Source: UBA4416 sp048498515 (GTDB lineage Bacteria > Bacteroidota > Bacteroidia > B-17B0 > Aurantibacillaceae). From it: DNA of 64,000 nucleotides. The notes beneath the pieces are model-generated. The model did not search any database. It was not told where the DNA came from and saw nothing but the letters and a program-made list of their open reading frames with translations. The translations under genes were made by a program, and so were the position numbers. The stretch lies in contig JBEHXV010000028.1 of the NCBI GenBank assembly GCA_048498515.1, positions 1-64,000 on the forward strand. Reading direction: 5' to 3'. Positions 1 through 8,631 of this stretch are shown here, in pieces (position 1 is the stretch's first letter; the number at the start of each line of letters is the position of its first letter).

Positions 1-181
1 GTGAATTTTAATTTTTTTAGTTGAGCCTGAAAAACCTTCAGTGTTTTTCAGTTGCGAAACTTAAAAATTAAAAGAGCGGGCTGCGATCGTTTTGACTTGT
101 CTTTTTGTTTCTTTTTTGACTAAGAAAAAAGAAATAGATTAATTTAACCCTACATTATTCTAATACACATTGACATAAACT
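1..181. other. AT-rich non-coding stretch at the window edge
   Basis: I see no supportable gene here. The stretch is AT-rich and contains a T-rich/A-rich inverted repeat near 108-139, where TTTCTTTTTT faces AAAAAAGAAA. That could be a terminator hairpin for a gene to the left of the window or simple low-complexity sequence. Confidence 0.3.
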
Positions 182-218
182 AAAAAAGCTTTATGTAAGC
201 AATACATAAGGCTTTTTT
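182..218 (-). terminator. Rho-independent terminator of the M4 protease gene
   Basis: The arm AAAAAAGCTTTATGTA pairs with TACATAAGGCTTTTTT around a short loop, with a single G-U type mismatch. It lies 18 bases beyond the stop codon of the minus-strand protease gene, and the A-tract on the plus strand supplies the U-tract of its transcript. Confidence 0.7.
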
Positions 219-235
219 TACGGACTAAGTGTTTT

Positions 236-3064
236 CTATTCTTTCACAAAACGTTTTACAATGGTTTGATTTTCGCTAGTAACCAGGCGGCAGGTATAAA
301 CACCTTTTGCAAGCTCAGCAACGTTTATCTGCGTTTGGCTCGATGTAACGGGAACAATCATTACCATTTTTCCCAAGGCATCATATACTTCAATACTTTT
401 TGTAGAGCTCACAAGTTCTTCGTTCAGGTTAAAGGTCAATTTATCAGCTGCCGGATTTGGATAAAGCTGAACACCGTTTTCAGCGACTGCGCTATTTAAA
501 CCTGTGCAAATACTTACGCTGGCTGTTACGGCTGTTGCCAGGCTTTGGCAATCTGCCCCCTGCACCTCCCAGTTATAAAAATAATAGTAATAACTGTTTC
601 CTGCGTCAGCGCCGGTAATACTCACCAACCCGCCAACATTGAATGGGTAACCCGATCCGCTATTGTTACGCCACATGTTTGGCAAAGTGGAAGTGCCGAG
701 CTGGTAGTCAGTACCCGGTGTTAAATTAAAATTCAAAGCAATGGTTTGTGTCCCTGTAGGAATACTCACTACGGTTGATTGTAACACTGTTCCTGCCCCA
801 TCCCTTAATTCAATGGTTCTGTTGCCTGCACCGCCCGAAACCACTTTCACGGTTTTCAAAGTACAGGCCTGTAACACGTCAAATATTAAATACCGGTCGG
901 CATTGGCATTAAAGTTAGAGCCGCCCCCAAATGCCGTGTTGGTTGCCGGCCCGCCAAATACCGGCGCCTGTGTCACCGAGTTAATGGCATAATAGGTAGT
1001 ACTATTGGCTAATGGTGGAGTAGCATAGGTATTTCCGCTGCCCAATAAATTACCGCCTGTTGCGGCATCGTACCACTTAATGTTTCCGTTACCAGTTGCG
1101 GTTAAGGTAGCCGATGTGTTGGAGCAAATGTTCTCGTCGTTTGCAGTGGCAGGTACAGGTGAATTGATGACGATGTAACTGTTCTTTGTGAGCGAATCTT
1201 TCGATCCTGAAATACAGCCTGTAGCCACCAGCTTAACAGAGTAAGTGCCATTAGCGGTGTAGGTGTGGGCTGTAGTTGTTGCTGTGCTAGTAGTGCCATC
1301 ACCAAAATCCCAGGCAAAGGATAAGCCTGCAGAAGTTGTATTATCAAAATTAATGGTAATTGGCAAGCTGCAGGAAATACTTTGGCTGGCCTCAAAGTCC
1401 GGTCCTATTACACCCGGGGCATATTGGGCTCCAACACCTACCGCGTACCAGGCATTGGTGGTTTGTATCACTTCATTCGAACAGGCACCGTATAAATCTT
1501 TAGCAGCCTGTATAGTGCAGGCACGTACATTGGCGTAATCGGTACCCGGTGTCATGTAATAGGTCATAGCCCTGTAGGCAATAGCCTGTGCCGATGTCAT
1601 GGTAATGGAAGATACATTATAAGTATCATTATTATCGTTAGTACCGCTGCCACCTACCGATAACAGGTAGAACCAGTAAATGCAAGGCCCGTTGTTGGTA
1701 TGCGGCTCATCATTGTTGTCCCAGTATTGACCCATGTAAGTATCGGGCTGTTGTAAACTTTTTGGGTTCGACATGTCGCGAATGGCTGAACCGGTGGTTG
1801 AAATATCCTTGCCCATTAACCAATCGTGTTGCGATGGCCTGGCGTGCCATTCAACCGAGGTTCCAAAAATATCGGCAAAGGCTTCGTTCAAGGCGTCCCC
1901 TTCTCCGCCATTCAGCCCGGCGGTATTTTCCACTACGCCATGTGTTATCTCGTGCCCGCACACATCCAGCGCCGTCATAATTGTAAAACCCTGCGATACC
2001 TGTCCATCGCCATAAGTCATGCGTAAACCATCCCAAAAGGCATTTACATAATTAGTGCTATAGTGTACATAGCTTAATAGTTTAAAGCCATTGTCATCCA
2101 CACTGTTTCGGTTGAATGTTTGGAAATAAAAATCATAGGTTGCTTCGGCGCCAAAATGCGCATCGGTAGCCGCCTGGTTATTTGTAGTAATGGTCCAGCT
2201 GTTGGCAGTATTGGTAAAATCGGTAGCCGCGCCGTAGTTGGATCCATTATTTAAATTATAGGTCTCGATCCCGTTTCCACGTGCAGTTTCTCTTAAACGG
2301 TAACCGCCTGTGTAGCTATCGGTAGTAATGGTTTGCGTGCCGCTGTATTTTGTATTAGCGGTTCCCACGGCATCAATTGTACAAATTTGATTTTGTTCTT
2401 TTATAATAGCTCCTGTAGCGGCATCAACAAATACATTAGCTTTATAAAGAGGTTCTTCTGCATAAATGCTGAATTTATAAGCATACTGATAAGTCACCGT
2501 TTTTGTTTTCGAGATAACAGGAAGAATTACTACTTCTCCTACAGGAGCGTAGCTGAAATTTGGATTATTTAACGCCAGCTTCATGTGGGCTTCTTCTTCT
2601 TTGTTTTCCCACTTGTATTTTTTAGCCGCTATTTTATTTAAAGCCGCCTGTAAGGCTTGTTGTTCAGTAATAGCAACAGAATTTTGCACAGTAATATCCT
2701 TAAACCAATCGCCTGTAAACGACACAACCTCGTTATGTTTACTATGACTTAAAATAATGGCGCCTTCAATTTTATAGCCCTTATAATATTGTTGCAGTCG
2801 GTTATGTTTCATTCCCAGCTGGTCAATATGTGTTTTGATGGAGGTAAAAGAGCTTTCTTCGCTTCTTACCAACTCTTTTTTCATCCAGTCTGTAAATTGT
2901 GTGTCAGATAAATGTTTACTCCCGTCAAAACTTACCTGTAGTGGCAGGTTGGTCCTGTTGGAAATGTAATCTATTTTGGCACCTTCAATGTTCATGCTGT
3001 TTTGCTGGGCAAACATGAGCGATGACACAAAGGATGCAAGGATAGTGGTGTAGACTTTGTTCAT
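236..3064 (-). CDS. Secreted M4 (thermolysin-type) metalloprotease with PKD domain and T9SS sorting signal
   Basis: This is a zinc endopeptidase exported to the cell surface or medium. An N-terminal signal peptide (residues 1-20, ending FAQQ) is followed by an FTP/PepSY-like propeptide to about residue 225. The thermolysin catalytic region spans about 230-545, with the zinc motif HEITH at 371-375 and the third ligand glutamate in NEAFAD at about 394. A PKD domain (about 553-640, containing WDFGDG) and a further beta-rich region follow. The type A T9SS sorting domain begins at LYPNPAADK (about 870) and runs to the C-terminus. Length and order fit the secreted bacterial neutral proteases of Bacteroidota. 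The gene stands alone, with its own promoter and terminator. Substrate specificity cannot be read from the sequence. Confidence 0.93.
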   Translation of the reverse strand: MNKVYTTILASFVSSLMFAQQNSMNIEGAKIDYISNRTNLPLQVSFDGSKHLSDTQFTDWMKKELVRSEESSFTSIKTHIDQLGMKHNRLQQYYKGYKIEGAIILSHSKHNEVVSFTGDWFKDITVQNSVAITEQQALQAALNKIAAKKYKWENKEEEAHMKLALNNPNFSYAPVGEVVILPVISKTKTVTYQYAYKFSIYAEEPLYKANVFVDAATGAIIKEQNQICTIDAVGTANTKYSGTQTITTDSYTGGYRLRETARGNGIETYNLNNGSNYGAATDFTNTANSWTITTNNQAATDAHFGAEATYDFYFQTFNRNSVDDNGFKLLSYVHYSTNYVNAFWDGLRMTYGDGQVSQGFTIMTALDVCGHEITHGVVENTAGLNGGEGDALNEAFADIFGTSVEWHARPSQHDWLMGKDISTTGSAIRDMSNPKSLQQPDTYMGQYWDNNDEPHTNNGPCIYWFYLLSVGGSGTNDNNDTYNVSSITMTSAQAIAYRAMTYYMTPGTDYANVRACTIQAAKDLYGACSNEVIQTTNAWYAVGVGAQYAPGVIGPDFEASQSISCSLPITINFDNTTSAGLSFAWDFGDGTTSTATTTAHTYTANGTYSVKLVATGCISGSKDSLTKNSYIVINSPVPATANDENICSNTSATLTATGNGNIKWYDAATGGNLLGSGNTYATPPLANSTTYYAINSVTQAPVFGGPATNTAFGGGSNFNANADRYLIFDVLQACTLKTVKVVSGGAGNRTIELRDGAGTVLQSTVVSIPTGTQTIALNFNLTPGTDYQLGTSTLPNMWRNNSGSGYPFNVGGLVSITGADAGNSYYYYFYNWEVQGADCQSLATAVTASVSICTGLNSAVAENGVQLYPNPAADKLTFNLNEELVSSTKSIEVYDALGKMVMIVPVTSSQTQINVAELAKGVYTCRLVTSENQTIVKRFVKE

Positions 3065-3085
3065 GGAATTTGGTTTTGTTAAGAT

Positions 3086-3116
3086 TAAAGCTATATGATT
3101 ATTGATGAAATGTCAA
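3086..3116 (-). promoter_or_regulatory. Bacteroidota-type promoter of the M4 protease gene
   Basis: Reading the minus strand, TTG (3116-3114) is followed after 20 nt by TAGCTTTA (3093-3086). This matches the -33/-7 pattern of the Bacteroidota primary sigma factor except for the last base. It lies 22 bases upstream of the ATG. Confidence 0.45.
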
Positions 3117-3262
3117 GACTTTTTTAAGAACTGAGGCAATTAAATTCAATTTTACAGAGATATTACAAAAACACACCTGTTTTTGAGACGAACTGTTAAA
3201 ATAAATCTTCCAACTAAATGAAATGCTATAATTTATAGCAACCAATTGCTACTAATGCAGGT

Positions 3263-3270
3263 TACCTTTG
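3263..3270 (+). promoter_or_regulatory. -7 box upstream of the radical SAM gene
   Basis: TACCTTTG is a perfect TAnnTTTG match 19 bases before the ATG at 3290. A TTG lies only 14 nt further upstream, so the -33 element is uncertain. Confidence 0.4.
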
Positions 3271-3289
3271 TTGCATAAAACAATAACTA

Positions 3290-4360
3290 ATGGAGCAGGT
3301 TAAGGATAACTATTTCAAAGGAAGGGGAGCCCAGCTTAATCCTAACACTAAATTTCAGCAGCAACACTACGTGCAGGAGCATATAGAAGGGCTGGATGAG
3401 GAATTTCTCCAAAAAGAAAAAACCGAGCTTATTTTTACCTATCCTAAAACCATTATTAATAAAGTAGAAAGCAGCGATGTGGGGGCGGTTTATTCCCTTA
3501 ACCCCTATCAGGGCTGTGAGCATGGCTGCATTTACTGTTATGCCCGTAACTCGCACGAATTTTGGGGTTACAGTGCGGGACTTGATTTTGAGCGAAAGAT
3601 TATTGTTAAAAAAAATGTAGCGGAGTTACTGGAAACGCATTTTAGCCAAAAGAACTGGAAACCGAAACCCATCATGCTTTCGGGAAATACGGATTGTTAC
3701 CAACCCATAGAGCGCGAGCTGGGTTTAACCCGTAAAATATTGGAAACCTGCTTAAAATTCAAGCACCCGGTTTCTGTGATTACAAAAAATTCATTAATTA
3801 CAAGGGACATTGACTTACTCTCAGAACTGGCGAAGCATAACCTTGTCCATGTGATGGTCAGCATTACTGGCATGGACGAGAAAGTTCGTCAGCTTCTGGA
3901 GCCAAGAACAGCCTCTTACAAAACACGCCTTGCAACCTTGAAGGCACTGGCCGATAACGGAATTCCATGTGGTGTGATGACGGCCCCCATCATTCCGGGT
4001 ATCAATAACCATGAGATTCCGAATGTGATAGAGCAGGCGGCCAAGGCGGGTGCAAGAACGGCCGGCATCACCATTGTACGTCTTAATGGTACGGTGGCGC
4101 AGTTGTTTAAAGACTGGCTGGTGAAAAATTTTCCTGACAGGGCCGATAAGGTATGGAACCAAATTATGGACTGCCACGGCGGAAAAGTAAACGACAGCAG
4201 GCCGGGAGTAAGGATGAGGGGCGAAGGAAAAATAGCCGAATCCATTATGCAGCTCTTCAAACTTTCAAAAACACGCTTTATGAATAAAGCCGATAATTTT
4301 GAGTTTAATTGTTCCGATTTCAATTACAAAGCCGGCGATACGCAGTTGAGTTTGTTTTAG
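3290..4360 (+). CDS. PA0069-type radical SAM protein
   Basis: This is a radical SAM enzyme of the PA0069/Rv2578c group, whose reaction is not known to me. The 4Fe-4S binding motif is the cysteine cluster CEHGCIYC at about residues 76-83, matching CxxxCxxC, embedded in the family signature NPYQGCEHGC. The rest has the half-barrel hallmarks of the family (SGNTDCYQPIE, VITKNSLITRD, PIIPGIN). Its 356 residues are the usual length. The protein is soluble, with no signal peptide. The gene stands alone, with a good -7 box 19 bases before the start and a long palindromic repeat just after the stop. Many relatives sit near DNA-repair genes, but nothing nearby supports that here. Confidence 0.88.
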   Translation: MEQVKDNYFKGRGAQLNPNTKFQQQHYVQEHIEGLDEEFLQKEKTELIFTYPKTIINKVESSDVGAVYSLNPYQGCEHGCIYCYARNSHEFWGYSAGLDFERKIIVKKNVAELLETHFSQKNWKPKPIMLSGNTDCYQPIERELGLTRKILETCLKFKHPVSVITKNSLITRDIDLLSELAKHNLVHVMVSITGMDEKVRQLLEPRTASYKTRLATLKALADNGIPCGVMTAPIIPGINNHEIPNVIEQAAKAGARTAGITIVRLNGTVAQLFKDWLVKNFPDRADKVWNQIMDCHGGKVNDSRPGVRMRGEGKIAESIMQLFKLSKTRFMNKADNFEFNCSDFNYKAGDTQLSLF

Positions 4361-4367
4361 AGAAAAC

Positions 4368-4434
4368 ATTTAACCACATAGAGACATAGGGATGATTGCC
4401 CAAACAATAAGCCTATGTCTCTGTGTGGTTAAAT
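4368..4434. repeat. Long intergenic palindrome
   Basis: Arms 4368-4390 and 4412-4434 are 23 bp each, pair with one mismatch and flank a 21-nt loop. The arm core is ACCACATAGAGACATAGG. The repeat starts 8 bases after the radical SAM stop codon, so it may act as a terminator, though it lacks a U-tract. It resembles dispersed intergenic palindromes of other Bacteroidota. Confidence 0.7.
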
Positions 4435-4593
4435 GCTCTGAATTCCCGAAAAAGGTATTGCTTAGCTTATTTTAACAAATTTAAGCCCCACTGTTATTTA
4501 TAAATAAAAACTTGGTTTGTTTTTCAGGCTTTATCTTTCTTTATTTGTTATAGTAAAATGCGGTGTTACAAAACACCATTTACTATATGGAAC

Positions 4594-5160
4594 ATGGGTA
4601 AATCAGTAAAGTCGCCGGAAATCATATCCAATGTTAATTTCGCACTTCAACCGTCCGATAGGGAGGACTATGACTATTGCGAATTTGTGAATTGTACATT
4701 TTCCGATATTTCCCAGCTTAATTTTATTGAATGCACTTTTCGCTCATGCAATTTAAGCAATTGCAAGCTCAATAATTGCAAGTTCCAGGATGTAAGCTTT
4801 ATCGACTGCAAATTGCTGGGTCTTAATTTTTTCCAGGCAAAGGATTTTGCATTCGCGGTAAATTGCATAGGCTGCAACATGGACTATGCTTCGTTTGATA
4901 GTAAAAAACTGAACAAAAGCAGGTTCGAGAACTGTAAAATGCATTCGGTTAATTTTACCATGGCCGATCTGGTGAAAGCAGAGCTGGTTAATTGCGATCT
5001 TTATGAGGCCATTTTTAACCAAACTAATTTAAGCGGTGTTGATCTGACAAAGGTTACTAATTTTTCCATCGATCCGGAAATGAACAAAATGAAACAAGCC
5101 AGGCTCAGGGCGGAAGATCTTGAACGGCTTTTATACAAATACGATTTGATTATTCAATAA
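4594..5160 (+). CDS. Pentapeptide repeat protein
   Basis: This is a right-handed quadrilateral beta-helix protein of the pentapeptide repeat family. The A(D/N)LxX-like pattern is visible throughout (CNLSNCKLNNCKF, FENCKMHSVNF, ANLSGVDL-like turns) over about residues 35-165. It is unusually rich in Cys and Asn. A short helical tail (KQARLRAEDLERLL) ends the protein. I prefer the ATG at 4594 (188 aa); an in-frame ATG at 4558 would add twelve residues unlike the family. Small Bacteroidota members are cytosolic and of unknown role. Some pentapeptide proteins (Qnr, McbG) protect DNA gyrase, but nothing here shows that function. The next gene starts one base after the stop, so the two are probably co-transcribed. 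Confidence 0.8.
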   Translation: MGKSVKSPEIISNVNFALQPSDREDYDYCEFVNCTFSDISQLNFIECTFRSCNLSNCKLNNCKFQDVSFIDCKLLGLNFFQAKDFAFAVNCIGCNMDYASFDSKKLNKSRFENCKMHSVNFTMADLVKAELVNCDLYEAIFNQTNLSGVDLTKVTNFSIDPEMNKMKQARLRAEDLERLLYKYDLIIQ

Positions 5161-5161
5161 T

Positions 5162-5614
5162 ATGAAAAAAGCAATTGCAATTATTTGCCTTAGTATTATC
5201 CTGCCAATAGCTGTAAAAGCGCAAAAAGCAACTTACGACTCCACCCTGGCAAAAAGCTTAAAGGCTGATGATTACGGAATGAAAACCTATGTGTTTGTAA
5301 TGCTGAAAACAGGTACAAACAAATCAACCGACAAGGCTGCGCAATCAAAAGCCTTTGAAGGCCATATGAAGAATATTCAAAAAATGTCGGCCGATGGTAT
5401 GTTGGCAGTAGCCGGCCCGTTTAATAATGGTGGAGATCACCGGGGCATTTTTATCTTAAATGTCGCCAGTATTGAGGAAGCCAAAAAGTTGCTGGAAGGA
5501 GATACCGCCATTAAAGAAAAATATCTGGAACCTGAGCTCACTCTTTGGTACGGATCGGCCGCTTTAATGGAAGTGCCAAAAACACATGAAAAAATACAGA
5601 AGAAAAGTTTCTAA
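5162..5614 (+). CDS. Exported YCII-related domain protein
   Basis: The protein has a signal peptide (residues 1-20, ending VKAQ) followed by one small alpha/beta domain resembling YCII (YciI-like) proteins: YVFVMLKTG, HMKNIQKMSADGMLAVAGPF, and a closing strand before LTLWYGSAALM. YCII domains are dimeric ferredoxin-like folds. The family histidine is present in GHMKNI. The activity is unknown. Its start is one base after the pentapeptide stop, and the thioredoxin-like gene begins 12 bases downstream, so the three may form a transcription unit. Confidence 0.72.
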   Translation: MKKAIAIICLSIILPIAVKAQKATYDSTLAKSLKADDYGMKTYVFVMLKTGTNKSTDKAAQSKAFEGHMKNIQKMSADGMLAVAGPFNNGGDHRGIFILNVASIEEAKKLLEGDTAIKEKYLEPELTLWYGSAALMEVPKTHEKIQKKSF

Positions 5615-5625
5615 ATTAAATACAG

Positions 5626-6831
5626 ATGGCGATGAAAAGATTACACGTATATACACTAGCACTAGCAACGGTAATGACCGTACAGGCCGTTGCGCAAAAC
5701 CGTAAAATTAATTTCGAGCATGGCAGCTTTAGCGAAATAAAAGCCAAAGCGCTCAAAGAAAACAAGCTCATTTTTGTTGACGCGTTTACTACCTGGTGTG
5801 GTCCCTGCAAGCTCATGGCAAGGAATGTGTTTACCAATGATACCGTTGCCGATTACTTTAATGCCAATTTGGTAAATGCTAAAATTGACATGGAAAAAGG
5901 CGAAGGCCTTGAAATTGCAAAACAATATGAGGTGCAATGCTACCCTAATTTATTGTTTATTGATGGCAACGGAAAGCTGGTACACCGGATAGCGGGCTAC
6001 ATGTCGCCATCGGATTTTATTGCCGAAGCTACTAAAGCAAAGGATCCCGAAAAACGCTTTTCATATTATGCAAGTAATTATGAAAGCAATAAACAAAATT
6101 CAGATTTCCTGGCTAAATATGTTACAGCCATGAGCAGTACCTGTCTTGATCCGGGTGGAGCCATCTCCCAGTATTTTTCACTGCAAAAAGAAGAAGAGTT
6201 GAGCAGCAGGCAAAACTGGGAAATGATTAAAGAACATATTAATAATATAAATGATAAGGAATTTGTTTACCTGGTGGCCAATAAAAACAAATTTGAACAC
6301 TTATATACTGCTAAGGAAGTAAACGCCAAGATAGACAATGTGACCAAGAACACATTAGTAACTATCATTCGTACCAAGCCTTTTGATGAGAAAGCATATA
6401 ATGAAACCAAAGCAAAGATCTCGGCAATGAATTTAGAGGGCACCAGCCGTGTGTTCTTTGAATCGGACCTGAGATTAGCACAAAAAAATAATGATTGGAC
6501 AACTTACGCTAAGCTGGCGGTGGAAAATGTAGACACTTATTATAACAGCGACCCAAATATGCTGAACAGCATTGCCTGGGAGTTTTATGAAAAGGTAGGT
6601 GATAAACCAAGCCTGGCGAAAGCGGAATCCTGGGCTGCAAAAGCGGTTGAGATAGATCAGAGCTATGCTAACATGGATACGTATGCCGCTCTGTTATATA
6701 AAACAGGAAAAACCGACCAGGCATTACAAATGGCCAATAAGGCTATTGAAGTAGCTAAAAAAGACGGCTATACCAAGGATGATTATAAAGCCACAAAAGA
6801 CCTGATTGAAAAGATCAAAGCGCCAAAGTAA
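5626..6831 (+). CDS. Exported thioredoxin-like protein with C-terminal helical repeats
   Basis: A signal peptide (1-23, ending AVAQ) precedes a thioredoxin fold at about residues 30-145, with the redox motif WCGPC (in TTWCGPCKLMARNVF) and the cis-proline region YPNLLF. The C-terminal 250 residues are helical, with TPR-like segments (AESWAAKAVEIDQSYANMDTYAALLYK, split here by description only as residues about 340-385). The protein should act in the periplasm as a disulfide reductase or chaperone-like partner. The partner is not visible from context. It is followed by a palindromic repeat between convergent genes. Confidence 0.85.
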   Translation: MAMKRLHVYTLALATVMTVQAVAQNRKINFEHGSFSEIKAKALKENKLIFVDAFTTWCGPCKLMARNVFTNDTVADYFNANLVNAKIDMEKGEGLEIAKQYEVQCYPNLLFIDGNGKLVHRIAGYMSPSDFIAEATKAKDPEKRFSYYASNYESNKQNSDFLAKYVTAMSSTCLDPGGAISQYFSLQKEEELSSRQNWEMIKEHINNINDKEFVYLVANKNKFEHLYTAKEVNAKIDNVTKNTLVTIIRTKPFDEKAYNETKAKISAMNLEGTSRVFFESDLRLAQKNNDWTTYAKLAVENVDTYYNSDPNMLNSIAWEFYEKVGDKPSLAKAESWAAKAVEIDQSYANMDTYAALLYKTGKTDQALQMANKAIEVAKKDGYTKDDYKATKDLIEKIKAPK

Positions 6832-6840
6832 ATCCTTGTC

Positions 6841-6887
6841 ACTTCGAGCGGAGTCGAGAAGTGTTCCCATTTGTTCTCGACTCCGCT
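6841..6887. repeat. Palindromic intergenic repeat, GGAGTCGA family, copy 1
   Basis: The 14-bp arms AGCGGAGTCGAGAA (6847-6860) and TTCTCGACTCCGCT (6874-6887) are perfectly complementary. The repeat sits between two convergent genes. A second copy with the same core lies at 18062-18116, also between convergent genes. Confidence 0.8.
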
Positions 6888-6947
6888 ACTGACAGATTAT
6901 TTAGTCTATTAAAATAAACTGTTTCTCTGTATTTCCGCGGTGAGTAT

Positions 6948-8603
6948 TTATTTCCAAAAAGCCTTAAATTGTTGCAAATGCTTTATCCATGGCAATTCGG
7001 TTTTAGCGGATTTTAACTGAATGAAGCGTGCAATGTTCCTGCTGTTCTTCCTTATCCATTGTGCCGGATCAGGTTTTAAACAAAACAAAACAGAAACCTG
7101 TTTGGCATAATCAATATCTTCCGTCTTCCAGCCTTTCATATCAATTCCTGAATGTTCTTTCAATAACTTAAAACAAACTGCCATCGCTTTTTGCCTGTTG
7201 CCATTAAAATGGTGCCTGATGTGAGCAGTTATGTGTTTGCTCAGCTCTTCGCAATCATACTCCGGATAACTGTCTTCCGTAAACGTTAAGGCCAGGTTGC
7301 TTTTGGTGTAACGCTTTAAGGTAGATACTTCGCTTTTATAGTTAGGATCGGATTGTTTGGCCAGTTCTTCTTTCAAAGCCAGTTCTTTTAATTCCTTGTT
7401 TTCCGGCCTGAAACCAAGTTTGTAATAAAACCAGAAAGCGCCCGTCTGTATGGCTTCCATGTTATGCAGGCCAAACTGGTAAGGTTTCACCACAAAACGG
7501 GTCACTCCAAAATAATGGTGGTAAACCCTTAGCAACTCACAAATAATTAAACCCGATTCGCCCCCTCTGAAACTTTCCAGGATATTAATCCCAAACTGGC
7601 TGCGCTCACCAAAAATCCAACCACCTCCATATGATGCCGGGATGTTATTTTTAAGGACCAGGTAGCCAATGTACGATTCTAGCGAATAGCGTTTATCAAC
7701 AGTACTTCCAAACAAGGCAATCGATAGTCCTTTGTCAAGCTGAAATAGTGTGATGTCATCTTCATTGGCATTGGTAAATGGTTCCGTTTCCCGGTATAAA
7801 TAAGCCAGGGTCATTTTTGCCGAATGAATGAGTTGTTGTTTTTGCTGAAGGCTTAACTTAACAGGAGCCGGAAGTTTTTGTTTAAGGATCTCCTTCAAGT
7901 CTGTTTTTTTATCAATCGGTTTTGTATGATAATAAACCGGCAAAGCGGCGCCTCTTAAAAAACTCACCGAGTCGGTTTTATTACTAACCTGCCATTGAAC
8001 AAAAATGCCAAGTTGGTTATAAATAAAGGCTTTTGTTCTGCTATCGTGCTCCGATTGTTCAATCAGATCCAAGATCCATTCAAGATCAGTTTGTTCATTT
8101 TTGGGTTTAAATTCTGATATGCGTTTTTTAAGATCTTTTTCACCTTCATGAATTTTTGAATACTCCACATTTGGTAATAACAGTTTTAAGGCTCCTTTTT
8201 GGGTTTCGATGCTTGATGAGGAACTATGGATGCTGATCTGGTATGGAAATTTTTGAGTGAGATAGTGTGCTTTGCTATAAGAAAAATTGCATTCAATGGC
8301 TGTATGCCATAAACCAGTGCCTGATAACTTTTGTTGCAGCGACGTATTTTTTTCAACTTGTGCCAGTAAGGCCATCATCGTTTTCTCTGTTTTATCCAAT
8401 AATTTTTCAGACCCCGGATAAGCCATCATACCCATTAACAGCTGATGAAATTGTTTGAACACATCTGGTTTCGGATAGTTATGCAACAACAATTCATCCA
8501 GCAAGTGGATTTTCTCTTCCTCATGCGTTCCATCAAATTGAAAAAGCAATGATCTTAAACGACCCAGCTTTTCAATTGCCAAAGTTTCAGAAAGTTTAGT
8601 CAT
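6948..8603 (-). CDS. Uncharacterised 551-residue protein with a possible acetyltransferase-like region
   Basis: I do not recognise a named family. The protein is soluble, with no signal peptide or membrane segment. The N-terminal half is helical. The segment at about residues 300-405 looks like a GNAT acetyltransferase fold: strand YIGYLVLKNNIPASYGGGW, then FRGGESGLIICELLR, then GAFWFYYKLGFRP, which resembles the closing GNAT motif before the C-terminal strand. Related uncharacterised Bacteroidota proteins carry the same FRGGES and AFWFYYKLGFRP blocks. The gene runs convergently to the thioredoxin gene, from which it is separated by a palindromic repeat. It is followed upstream by another minus-strand gene 28 bases away. 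Confidence 0.6.
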   Translation of the reverse strand: MTKLSETLAIEKLGRLRSLLFQFDGTHEEEKIHLLDELLLHNYPKPDVFKQFHQLLMGMMAYPGSEKLLDKTEKTMMALLAQVEKNTSLQQKLSGTGLWHTAIECNFSYSKAHYLTQKFPYQISIHSSSSSIETQKGALKLLLPNVEYSKIHEGEKDLKKRISEFKPKNEQTDLEWILDLIEQSEHDSRTKAFIYNQLGIFVQWQVSNKTDSVSFLRGAALPVYYHTKPIDKKTDLKEILKQKLPAPVKLSLQQKQQLIHSAKMTLAYLYRETEPFTNANEDDITLFQLDKGLSIALFGSTVDKRYSLESYIGYLVLKNNIPASYGGGWIFGERSQFGINILESFRGGESGLIICELLRVYHHYFGVTRFVVKPYQFGLHNMEAIQTGAFWFYYKLGFRPENKELKELALKEELAKQSDPNYKSEVSTLKRYTKSNLALTFTEDSYPEYDCEELSKHITAHIRHHFNGNRQKAMAVCFKLLKEHSGIDMKGWKTEDIDYAKQVSVLFCLKPDPAQWIRKNSRNIARFIQLKSAKTELPWIKHLQQFKAFWK

Positions 8604-8631
8604 AAGATTAGTTCTTATACTAAACTACAAA

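Noticed and set aside
108..139. Mobile element end at the window edge
   Set aside because: The inverted repeat is only T and A runs with no flanking duplication or transposase.
1102..1395. Short open frames on both strands within the M4 protease gene
   Set aside because: They are shadows of a long coding region with strong conserved motifs and show no independent features.
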